Origin: Gryganskiella cystojenkinii
Lineage: Eukaryota; Mortierellomycota; Mortierellomycetes; Mortierellales; Mortierellaceae
DNA length: 63,329 nt
Assembly: GCA_015852425.1 (NCBI GenBank)
Contig: JAAAIG010000101.1
Coordinates: forward strand, 4,660 to 67,988
Direction of reading: 5' to 3'
The position numbers and the translations under genes were made by a program. A model generated the notes under the pieces. That model searched no databases. It saw only the letters and a list, made by a program, of their open reading frames with translations, and had not been told where the DNA came from. The number at the start of each line of letters is the position of its first letter. The stretch's first letter is position 1. Shown in pieces: positions 21,895 to 32,600 of the stretch.

Positions 21895-22736
21895 GGTGCA
21901 TGCAGCCCGTTCCTCTGCTTCTTTGAATGAAGATGGTAAAAGATGAGACGGAAAGGATTATTCCCTGTTTCTTTTTCTTTTCTCAGTCGCCCCACCCCCC
22001 TTTTCACATGCACAGGAAGGTAGAGAAGGAATGTACGATATGAGAGAGGGAGAGGGATAGCAAGAGAGTGTGTATGTGGATAAGTTGGTGTGTTGTCATG
22101 AGGAGAGACAACGCGCTGTGTTTGTTGCCACCGAAAGCCACTTGGTCATGTGATTTACAGGTATAAATCACGTGCGCAACATATCGTTTTTTATTGCGAG
22201 TGGGCGAAGCAGGAGTGCCTTTCCTCATGGTCGTGCAAGCACAAGAAAAAAAGGGAACTAGTCGCTTGCTTGCAGAGCTTCATCTTCCGCCAACCTTGCC
22301 GGTCGACTACGGTGGTGTTCCTTCCTGCTTCTTTTCAACAGTTGGACGACAAAAAAATAAAATAAAACTTCAGGCACGGCACACGACTTGCATGAACCAA
22401 TTTTCACCCTGATTTATGCTTGTGGGACCACACACCACACACCACACACACAGTAAGGTCTTTTTAAAGAAAACAGGACCGAGCTTTTTTCATACGCACA
22501 GACTGCTAAATGTGTGTGTGCAGTGCTGTGTCCCCCNNNNNNNNNNCCCCCTCTTGTCTGTCACGAGGCGAACAGATACAGTTGGCACAATAAAAGAAAA
22601 AGAGAGGGGAATTTACAACAACCTCATGGCCATTCCTCATTCATCTTCTTCATTATCATCATCAATACCCACTTCCACATTTCTTTGTCTTTTTTTGTGC
22701 TGCCAGCTGAAGGTGCTCCCTATCCTTTACCTACAC
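21895..22736. promoter_or_regulatory. Divergent promoter, Treslin-like / F-box C
   Basis: 842 bp. Two short elements at 22139-22153 (CACTTGGTCATGTGA) and 22162-22175 (TATAAATCACGTGC, containing CACGTG) recur in the TEL2/FYVE-ARM promoter. CACACCACACACCACACACACA-like microsatellite sequence lies near 22430. A 10-base assembly gap follows at 22537-22546. The frame upstream of 22737 is open, but the peptide is low-complexity and I treat it as leader. Confidence 0.6.
22537..22546. other. Assembly gap (10 N)
   Basis: Ten undetermined bases flanked by C runs (CCCCC before, CCCCC after), upstream of the F-box C start. A homopolymer or sequencing break is likely; the length may be a placeholder. Confidence 1.
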
Positions 22737-25087
22737 ATGAATCCGCAAGTACCGCAAAGTTCCTCCGTGGTCTTGCGTGTCTTTGAGATCCCCGAACTTG
22801 CTGATTCTATTGCGCTTTATCTCCGCCCTGTCCACGTCAATATCCTCCGCTGTGTCTCCGCTAGTCTCTATGCTGCATACAAACCCCATCTACGACTCCA
22901 ATTCGATCGGTCCTCAACTTCCTCTTGGACCCTTTTTCCGCCTCTTTGCAAAATAGAGGAACCCAAACATGAAACTCTACCGGAAAACGACCAAGAAAGG
23001 GACAAGAACAGAGATTCCTGTAGCACCAACAACACTGCCAATAAGACCGAGCCGTGGATGTTGATCGCCCAGCCTCAAACCTCTATTATGCCTGGTCCTC
23101 ATGCTGACCAAATCATTCGAGGTCATCTTGTCCGCACCATCACAGCGGATACCATTGACAACTTTGACCAATTGGTCCCTCTCCTAAAACACTGTCCAAA
23201 CCTCCACACTCTCTCGGTCAGCCGATGGAAACAAGATCATGATGCCTTTCAGGAGTTGCACTCCTACGTCCCAAAACTCGAGTATCTCAAGGTTGCCTTT
23301 TATCTCTCGGCCGATTTAAACTCCTTCCTCCTTGCCGTCTCTGGTTCCACAACAGCCGCAGCACTCTCTTCAAAGACAACCTGGATGACTGATAACTCCA
23401 GTCGCTCGACCGATCTCAAGAAAGATCTTACATCAAGGTCTCGAGAACCCGGACTCAGGTCACTAAAGACGTTCGAGTTGGAACACCGTGTGCCGGATAC
23501 AAGCATCGTCCGCTGGGACTCTCTCAAGTCCGCACTGGATCGAATGCCAAGTTTACAAACCTTGTGCTTGACAGGCATTGGATTCCGACGTAGTAGAGAT
23601 GAGCAAGGCAATCTTATCATCGAGGACGAGGCAGGCGAGACGCTGCTGGACAACGGACATCAAAGGTTAGAACGAGAGTGGTTGGACACGCACAGAACTT
23701 ACTCGCAGATGAGATCGCTGTCACTTCTCAAGGGGCAATGCTCGAAAATGAACCTGCTGGACCTCGATAGGATCTTCCCCTTCCTGACTTCGCTTGAAGT
23801 CGTCCACAGTGAGCTTAACTGGATCAAAGCCCTTGAGCCCGCGGACGAGGATATATTACCACTGACAACAGTGCCGACTCTGCCGACGCCAACGCCTCTG
23901 TTCATTCCCTCTCTCTTTTCGTCTGGGCCTAGTCCTTCAGTGCCATCCACATTCACCTCTACAAGCATGAATGGACAAATCCTCGATTCTACTACGAACA
24001 ACGGCATCAGTAAGGTTGTCGGTCTGCCCAATCGACGTGTCCCCTATCCAGAACTCGAACATATTAAGATCATGGCACTGGAAGAATCAGGATCTCGAGA
24101 GCTGATCCCTCAGCTGGTGAAAGCGCGCCCGGGTCTCGCCTCTCTCGAGACACATCATATTTCGGTCAGTCTGGACGAACTCATGGTCATGGGGTCGCTT
24201 TGTTCGAGAGAAGGGCGGTACTTGAAAAGATGCGGTATTCAGCCCTTCTGGGCGGACCCGGATTGGACCTCGCTCATGGAGAAATGGTACGAGATGCCGT
24301 TTCTGTCAAAGCTTCGACATATTTATATCCAGCAGGTAAATACATGTAAATGATGTAATGAAGATCCTTCTCCAAAATCGCAAAAGATACTCATTACACC
24401 TTCTCATTTCATACCGCATTTTTTGACAACTAACGGCTACTAAAGGCAATGAACAACGAGCTTATGTTGGGAAAGACGCTCAAGAGTTTGCACATCGGTT
24501 TTGCATGCCAACTCGACAGCGCGTTTGAACCCGAGTCGATTCGGCATTGGAACAATGTCCTGCGGAGTCTTCCCAATCTACAAATCTTGAGGCTGGACCG
24601 ATACCTCCGCAACTTTTCGCTGTTCGAGGGCCTGGGTCGGACTCCTCAGCCAAAGTTAACGGACGGGACGTCGGCAAAGGCATCGGGAGCCGGTAACACG
24701 CCAGTTATAGAGGAAGACGGTGAGCTGGATGAAGACTCGTTGGAACGTCCGTTTTTGACGGAACTTTTGGTGACCTTTCGATTCTTGCCTCCGGAACCTT
24801 TACTGCCGCCTACGCCACCAGCTTCAAACTCGGAGTCGTCTCTATTTTCTCTTGATCGTTCTCCTGTTCTTCAAACTCCCTTGCTACCAACATCACATAG
24901 TCAGCAACGCTGCCATGGTGTCGAGACTACAGATCTGGATCGAGAGTTGATCGGTCGATTCAGGTTCTTGGAGACACTTCAGATCCAATATGCGCGTCGT
25001 CCCGAAAACTTCGAGGCCTGGAAACGCACATGGAGACCTGGCTTGAAGGTCCTATACAAGGAACGTCAATCCGGATCCTTTCATTAA
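22737..25087 (+). CDS. F-box/LRR-type protein (copy C)
   Basis: Two exons, 22737-24335 and 24446-25087, phase 0, give 746 residues. I start at the ATG 22737 because the F-box-like stretch (VFEIPELADSIALYL... LRCVSASLYAAY) begins only eight residues later, as in the other F-box genes here; in-frame upstream ATGs (for example 22627) would add a low-complexity extension. Leucine-rich segments follow (CPNLHTLSVSRW, MPSLQTLCLTGI, LPNLQILRLDRY). Low-complexity Ser/Thr/Pro inserts lie near residues 385-425 and 660-705. It would be an SCF substrate adaptor with unknown target. The intron uses GTAAAT and a CTAAAG acceptor after a TAAC branch. Confidence 0.75.
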
Positions 25088-25234
25088 ACTAAAAAAAATT
25101 GTAGAACCCTTCGCATCCTTCATAAAAGACATAGCATTTGGCTCCACTTTAACTACAGACACGTGTGCTTTTGGGAAGGGTCGCGAGGTTTATTGTCGTC
25201 GTTATATTCTATGCGTAGGCATCGATTCAAAGGC

Positions 25235-28200
25235 TCACACGTTCAAGAGTTCAGAACCTCTCTTCAGTAGAGACGCACAGTACATTCTAGCCTTTTCTCC
25301 GCCAGCGCCACCACCTTCTCCTTGCTCCTCTGCTCTCAGGATGTCCCAGATCTCTAGTGCCCACTGGTGGCACTCCATGATCTCGGGGTAAAACTCATTC
25401 AGCAGCAACTTGTCCGGAAGAGTCTCGGAGGAAGGAGGCGTCAACAAGATCAACATTCCAAACAACAGGCTCTCCACCAGCTCGGCGTTGTAGGGTACGG
25501 TCGTGGCTGGACCGGTAAGCGAGCCGCTCGTTGACGATGAGTTTTGATCAGGCATCTTTAGTGTTGTCAATGACGGTGTCGTTGGAGATAAGAACGATGC
25601 TGTCATCATAGCGGCCAAAGTCTCCTCGGCTGTAGGGGAAGGTTTCGAGCCAGAGTTTGGCCCGGTGGAAAATGACAGCGGAGATGGTGTGGGTAACTCT
25701 GGTGGGATATGATACCGAAGCGACATCAAGAAGCGGAGCAATTCTCGAGTCATAGACAAAAGATGAGGGGAGTTGCCTATTCAGAAATTAAAAGGTGATG
25801 AGTCCATGTCGCCAAAAAAGTATCATCGTTAACAAGAAAACGTCTGTGGTCGCTTCCTACCTGCATAATAGACCATGACGCCCAAGGTCATTACAAATTT
25901 TTTCAAGACCATGACTGGCGCTCTTTGCATGGCATCATATCCCCGCTCGTTACCAGCGCCTCGATTTCCTCCCCATCGGCCCAGTAGCGCGCCCAAAAAC
26001 AAAGGTGCCAGATTTGCAAACGGGTTTGCTTTTGGCAAAGGACGGCGGGCTTCAATATCGGATTTTTGAGAGAATCGCCTTGTCTTTGCCAGAGAGATGG
26101 AAGACGTGATCGAATTGAAGGTCAGAGGTGACTGTTTCACGACAGAGCCTTCTGGTGGGGTTTTGGCGCCAGTCTTGCTCCCGGTGGTACCTCGCGATGT
26201 AACATTAGCACTTGACGCTGCTGTGGAATTTGGTAATGTACGGTCGAATCCCGATAATTCTCGAGCTCCGAGCGCAAGAGCCGAAAGGACATTGAGTCGT
26301 TGCCCTAGAGAGTTTTCTCTCTTGTAAAACTCCAAAGCGAGCACCCTAATAAAATATAAAATATGGGAGACGAAGTGAGCACATTGCTCAGGCCCTAACA
26401 CTTTCAACCGCTTACATAGATGCATGGGCGAATTCTAAAACTAACCCAGCTGTGATCTTGGGCGCAGAGGCAACCAAAGCGATCAGCGCTGCTTCCCTGA
26501 GCTTGTAAAAATTTTCCAACTCAAAAGTATCTTGTAGTCGAACAAAGGCTGTAGCCAATAGCTCGGCAAACTCCTCTAAGATACGATACGAATATAAAGA
26601 AATTGGTTTGATAAATATGTCAGGACTCAAACATGAATCCTGGATTAAAATTCAGACGATACGTACCAATTTCCAAACTGCCCGCCTTTCGCCTGATAAG
26701 TTCAGCACCTATCTCTAGAGCGATCTCGACCTTTTGTCGATCTTCGCTGGCTCGAAGGTACGCCAACAAATCTCGTAGATACAAGGGTGGAGTCGCTTTG
26801 GGTCTCTTTACAGTATCCGTGCCTTGATCGTCATCCGACTCATCATCATCCATGTCGTACGGCTGCAGATCGTCGTCACTGTCGTTGTCGCTGAAATCGT
26901 TGAGGGGTCTGGAGGTCCCACTCGAATATGGGTTGACGATCGCATCTGGATCGTCCTCGTCTGATTCAGGATCTGAGACGGTATTATCTATGGGCACCTG
27001 ATTTCCTTCAGCATCACCAACCTGCGACGCTGTAGGCTGAAAAGGTTTTAAGCCATCCTTGACTTCAACCAGAGCACGCCCAAAGAGGATCTCAGGATCC
27101 GATTTTGGCAGATCAAAGTCGGCAGCCATGCCAGCAGGGTCCATCCGTTTTGAAAATTCCTCCGCGACCATCTATTTCAAAGAAGTGTCGATCGGTTAGA
27201 GTCTGAGGTTGCCAAATGTCCTTCTGATTTCCAAAAAAAAATAACCAATCCTTGAGGGCTAAACTCGATCCTCACCAGTCCAATCGCCTTTCTTTCAAAG
27301 TTTTCGAGATCTAGCCAGGCTTGCATGGCTGTGTAAAGAAACCGTTTTGCATCCAATTCCAAGAGAAGGGATGTGTCCAAGTATCCTATGGAGAGCAATA
27401 TCTGATAGGAAAGATCTAAAGAAATGGCAGGAATGACAGATGATACTTTATTTTTAGCACGCATGTTATTTTTTCACGAAATCTCGAAAAAAAAATGTGT
27501 TTCTTACACTTTTGATACTCGGCAGAGGAGCGCTTGATAAACATGGCATCGGACCAAACTGAGAGGGCTTTCATAAAAGTGCGGACCAGGGCCGAATCTA
27601 ATTGGTACATTTATTTAAAAATTGTCAATGTGGAAGATCAGCAGCTTCGCGATCGTCTTTCTGGTCATCATTTTTTAAGAAAGGGAAAACAAACATACCT
27701 TTGGAAAATGATCCTGAGCTGGGCCAGCCACTCTGGACACAGATCAAGACGCGCAGGACATCGGTATAGAAGACTCTGCCCTGGAAGAGAATGTCATCGA
27801 CTAGAGAGCTATTTTGATCGTCCGATCCATATCCAAGGTTAACAAGCAGGCGAGTGCCTCTGTGCACGGCCGACAGGCGATCGGTTGCCAACAGGTCCAT
27901 ATGTGATCGATTGTCAAAATTAAGCTTGGATTTTTGAAGTTGCTCCACCACGGTTAACAAGAACGTCCTAGCGACTCCTGGAGGTACCCGCCCTAATGCT
28001 TGCCTCCATCCTCGAGCGTGAGTGTCCGAAGGAGGATCCCACATTTGCGCAAACATGGTCTCCACTAGGATTCCTAAACGTGATTAAACAAAACAAAAGA
28101 AACGCGTAAGAATACGAGATGCTTATTTCGTACTCTTGTGCTGTCGTCAATGCACCAAGTATAGTTCGTTCTTACTGCCATAGCCCATGCGCATGAGTTT

Positions 28201-29034
28201 TCCTATCGTAGTCCCGAGCACTTGAGAGTATTGTATCCGTTCGTCATCATCGCAGTTCACAGTTGCTGATTCTTCCAGACACTGAATTAGTTGACTTGAC
28301 TGTCGCTCAAAGAACACGGTCTCCTGGAACAAAGGATCAAGACTGTCCATACCGCCTCCCTCCTGACCGGAACCCGATCGTGAGACTCCGTAGACATTCG
28401 CAATGTTGGTCGGAATAGAAAGGAGTTTGGCAAGGAATGGATCCCAAAGATAAGACACGTCAGCCTTGTTTGAACCAGGGTTACGTGTAGAATCCGCTTT
28501 GTTGTTGCTGATCATTGCATGGTAATAGTCGGCCAGAGTAAAAGTTTTCAAGAGCCGCTGTAACAGTCGGAGGATGGTCTGGTTCAAGAACGTGTGGTTC
28601 TCGTGGAAACGCGCGTTGAGCCTTCCGACGAGTGTTTGCAATGATACCATGGCGATGGTGGTATGAAATTCTGGTGATCTTGGAGATGTACTCTTTTCTT
28701 GGTTGTTGCTTGTCAAGGTAGGGACAAAGTAGATATCAAATAGGGCTGCCTGGTCTGATGACGGAAGAGCGCTTAGCCAGTCGATTGTGATGTGATCGAG
28801 GATAAAGTCGAGGTGGTTGCTAAGGAGATGCTGAACAAAGTACTGTCTCCTGGATTGTGTGGATTCGACTGGTCCTGCCCATTTTACAGTATCTGCGGAT
28901 GCGAGGCCCAGGAAGGAGAGAGGTTCGGACAGGACACGGACAATGGTGACCAAGGTGGGTGATTGGAAGCGGACCAAATTGTGGAGGTCAGTGAGGTACG
29001 CCAAGATGGCTTCAGACTGCACATTGCGGTCCAT
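25235..29034 (-). CDS. TELO2: TEL2/TELO2, TTT-complex scaffold
   Basis: Eight exons on the minus strand: 29034-28176, 28064-27699, 27597-27508, 27415-27276, 27171-26667, 26575-26416, 26345-25861, 25776-25235; 1,048 residues, every phase consistent. The protein is an alpha-helical HEAT-type solenoid. Family hallmarks: LWDPFLAKLLSIPTNIANVYG in the N-terminal half, an acidic Asp/Glu/Ser linker (about residues 545-605) like the CK2-phosphorylated loop of Tel2, then the conserved C-terminal entry ATPPLYLRDLLAYLRASED. TEL2 with TTI1 and TTI2 stabilises PI3K-like kinases (TOR, ATM, ATR, DNA-PK) through Hsp90/R2TP. The first ATG is at 29034; an upstream GTG in the same frame is not a likely start. 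Convergent with F-box C (147 bp). Confidence 0.9.
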
Positions 29035-29626
29035 CGTGGTCGAAAGTCCCAATTGATATGAAGTCCTTGTCACAGCAGAGAAAGCGATGCGCAGGATGTA
29101 TTAATTGCGAGAGGAATTGATCACTCGCTTGGCTGGTGGGTTGGTTCTCTGCGTGCTTTTTGGTGGCAAGTCACATGACCAAGTGACGGATGACGCAGTG
29201 CACGTGATTTATAATGATGGAGGCGGGGCACACGCGCCCGGGTCATTGGTTCTCTTTTTGCACAGCGACAGAGGGCGCATTCCTGACCTGTGTCATTTGT
29301 TTTGTGCGACACACAAAGACAGAAAGAGAGAACGATGACAGACATGCATCAATTCTGCAAAAGCGCCATTCCTCTTCTTTTTTTTTTTTTTTTTCTTTTC
29401 TTCTCCAAATACGACTTTCTTATTCAAACACGACTCTCACAGACACCCAAAAGCGCCATTCTCCCTCCCAACACCTATTTTTTTCTGCAATCAGTATTCT
29501 TTTTTTTTTATTTTATTTCTTCTCTCTTTCAAGAACAACGAGTGACAAACAACTCTCCACCCGTCCTACTTCGACAGAAAGAGGACCTCTAACTTGCTCT
29601 TCAGCCTGACCTTTGCCCACCTTCCC
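29035..29626. promoter_or_regulatory. Divergent promoter, TEL2 / FYVE-ARM
   Basis: 592 bp. TCACATGACCAAGTG at 29171-29185 and GCACGTGATTTATA at 29200-29213 are reverse complements of the two elements in the Treslin-like promoter, in swapped order. They lie 137-180 bp upstream of the TEL2 ATG. Positions 29376-29400 and 29500-29520 are long T/C runs, probably in the leader of the FYVE gene. Confidence 0.6.
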
Positions 29627-32600
29627 ATGCCCACTTCCCGTCCTCACCTTCCCTCTAACCAACAGCAACAACACCAGAACCGACCCAGCAGCAATACCCC
29701 CACCACTTCCACCACCTACAACTCGACTTCCACCGACCAAGGACCGTCCTCCTCGCCCGCCCCTTCTCACTCTGTCACAGGATCCACTGTCAACACTCTT
29801 GTCGAAAACCACCTTCACAATCAACACTCCGCCGTCGCCAGTCCCCACAACAGCCCCACCACCTCGACCGTCGATCGCTTCACTGCCTCTGTAGACTACA
29901 ATGTTACCGATACCAATCCTTGCACCACGACCCCTCACTCGAACCTTCCCCTTGGGCTCTACAAGAATCTAGGCGATGCTGCTGTTGGATCGCTCTTGTC
30001 CACTGAGGGTCAGGCTCACAAGATCGCTCTTGTCCAGGCCAGACTCTTTTCTCAACAGCTGATGAAGCAACAGTATCGACTGCCTCGTTCTCATCCGCGT
30101 CTCTCTCATCAACAACAGCAGCAGCCCTCTCTTCTAGAACCACACCAGCATCCTTTGCTAGCCCAGCCACGCGTCAATATTTCAGGAGGATTGCGAGGAG
30201 TAGGTCTAGGAGGAGGACTTGGAGTCGGAGATGCAGGTCTAGGAGACAGCCAGCGGTCTTCTGCAGTCGGCTCCGTGTTGAATGGTCGTCCGGGGAGCAT
30301 CGCCGCCAGCTCTGCTGGAGGCTCGAGCCCAGTACTCGGAAGTCTTCCGATGGACGAGCGCACGGAGCAGACCTTGTTATTAGCGCGTCCGACTTGGGTA
30401 CCAGACCAAGATGCCTCTGCCTGTCATATCTGTGCAAAGACTTTTAATGCCATGCGTCGAAAGGTAAAAAAAAAAAAAAAAAAAGACACCATATCCCACA
30501 AAAAATAACTCAATCTCCATCTGTCCGTCCATATTTTTGTTTTCGCTCTGCTGTCAGAGCCCCTTTCATTTCAATCGTGACCAACTCGTCTTTTTGTTGA
30601 GCGAGCAATGACAGAGGGATCTGTTCCTGTTATTCCCGATGTGCTGAATGTGGTTGCTGCTCAAGAAGCGCGTGATTTACGCGCAATGAAACCGTGCAAC
30701 TGACCCTACTCCAATCTCTCGATCTACCTCTTTTCTTTACTCGCCTCCTTTATGACTCCCCTCGCAACGCTAGCATCATTGCCGCCAGTGGTAAGATGAA
30801 ATATCCATCCCACGCCTCCTACCGCAGTTGGATTACCATTGTCGCCACCGACGCTTAACCTGACTCATGATCCTAAATTTGAACCTGTGCGCTCTAAAAT
30901 CTGCTGTCCCTTTACCCCTTACCTTTTAGTGGTCAAGTTCTTTGTCATGACTGCAGTTCTCAGAGCATTGCCTTACCGCAGTTAGGATACACCAAGGCCG
31001 TGCGCGTCTGCACCAATTGTTTCGAAGTCGCATACCTTGTTGCCTACTGCCTCTCAGACGACCTTGGACCTTCCACTCAGGTAGGGAAAGCGAGAGAGAG
31101 AGAGAAAGAGAGGAATGAGAGAGAAACAAATGACCGCAGTAAAACCAAGAATGTGTTGGACTTTGCACTGACTCCTTTTCCTTTGTATCTTTTTGGTGTG
31201 CTCCATAGATCCATGGCGCACGTGGATTATATGAGCTAATTGAGACGAACAATGGTAACTTTCTTTAAGATGATTGAGCCTTTTGACGGTTGTTTGGGCT
31301 GTTCCCACGCCTAACATTTTTATGCTCTTTTTCATATCATAGTCGCCACTCTAGAGAATGTATTGGGCAATGGCGGTGTGGACGCACTTGTTTATCTTTG
31401 CAACAAGATCCATGGGCTTGAGCTGCACGCTCTGGCGACTTCCTCGTTGGCTGCATTGGCTGAACATCGTAAGTGCGATACGCTGCTTTTTCAGCATGGT
31501 CATGGTTCTAAGCCCATGGACAGATACTCAATGCTCTCTCTTGGCAATAATCTTACTCTCTTTAGAGTCGATTCAAGTAGTCCTCGTCTCGAAGAAAGTC
31601 ATGCCCCCACTCTTCAATCTTGTTGCAACTTACGCTTATCAGACCATGACCGTTGCACGACTTCCTTCGCCGCCACCCATGGCCCTCCTTCGCATGGCCT
31701 CTACTGCTTCTGTTCATACCAATAGTGTGAGACGCATCGAGACCGTGGCGGTGGTACTCATGAACATTACCCACATCATGTACCAGCTCGTCTACAACAG
31801 TACGTCGCTTCCTGTTTATAATTTTCTTTCATGTTCGGCCTCATTAGAACTCAGCTTTAACCTCTTTTACGCGTTTTTTTTTTTTTTTTTTTTTTTTTAC
31901 GAATAGAACCGCTCGGGAAACAAATCGTTAAAGAAGGCGCTCTGGATAGCCTCATGAGTCTTTGTGTTTACTTTCCTGCTGAGGTTCGCACACGAGCGAT
32001 GGAAAGGGCGATTCGATCGATGGCACTGTCGAGGAATGAACCAAACGTGGACAACCAAGACACCGCGACTTTGAGTTCTCGAGGAAGCACTGGTACAGAA
32101 ATGACGCCACAGCATTCTCAAAGATCGACACCTGTCGAGGAAGACGAGAACGAGAATTCAATGGTGGCTATGGACGATACGTTCCATGTCCGTTTGGAAA
32201 ACATGCAGGGACTCGCAGCTAAATGTATCGCTGTCTTGGCTGCGGATATCTCGAGCCAAGCCCTTCTCGTTGACGACCCCGAAAAGATCAACCGCCTAGT
32301 CCAGCTACTTTACTCCAACAATCAGGATGTTGTCAAGTACGCCGCAAAAACTATGGCCTATCTGTCCCTGAGGAACGATCGATTCAAGCCTAATATCGTC
32401 AAAGGCGCTGGTGCGTCAGCACTGTTGGCTGTGATCTGGTCTGGCACTGGCGTTCAACTTGAGGAAATCTCTTCCGCAGGTGGAGCAGCGCTTTCCGAAG
32501 CTATTTCACACGCCTGTTGCGCCCTTGCAAACTTGGCAACCAACACAGAGTCCCAAGAGATTTTGATGGCACACTTGGATCTTTTGAACGCAGCGTGCTC

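Noticed and set aside
22416..22736. N-terminal extension of F-box C through the N gap
   Set aside because: Low-complexity peptide without domain, running through undetermined bases; the F-box starts right after the ATG at 22737.
30781..30860. Alternative FYVE exon around 30825-30850 (YHCRHRR)
   Set aside because: It has only one His and no following Cys in frame; the 17-nt exon at 30774-30790 gives the exact HHCRQC signature and correct phase.
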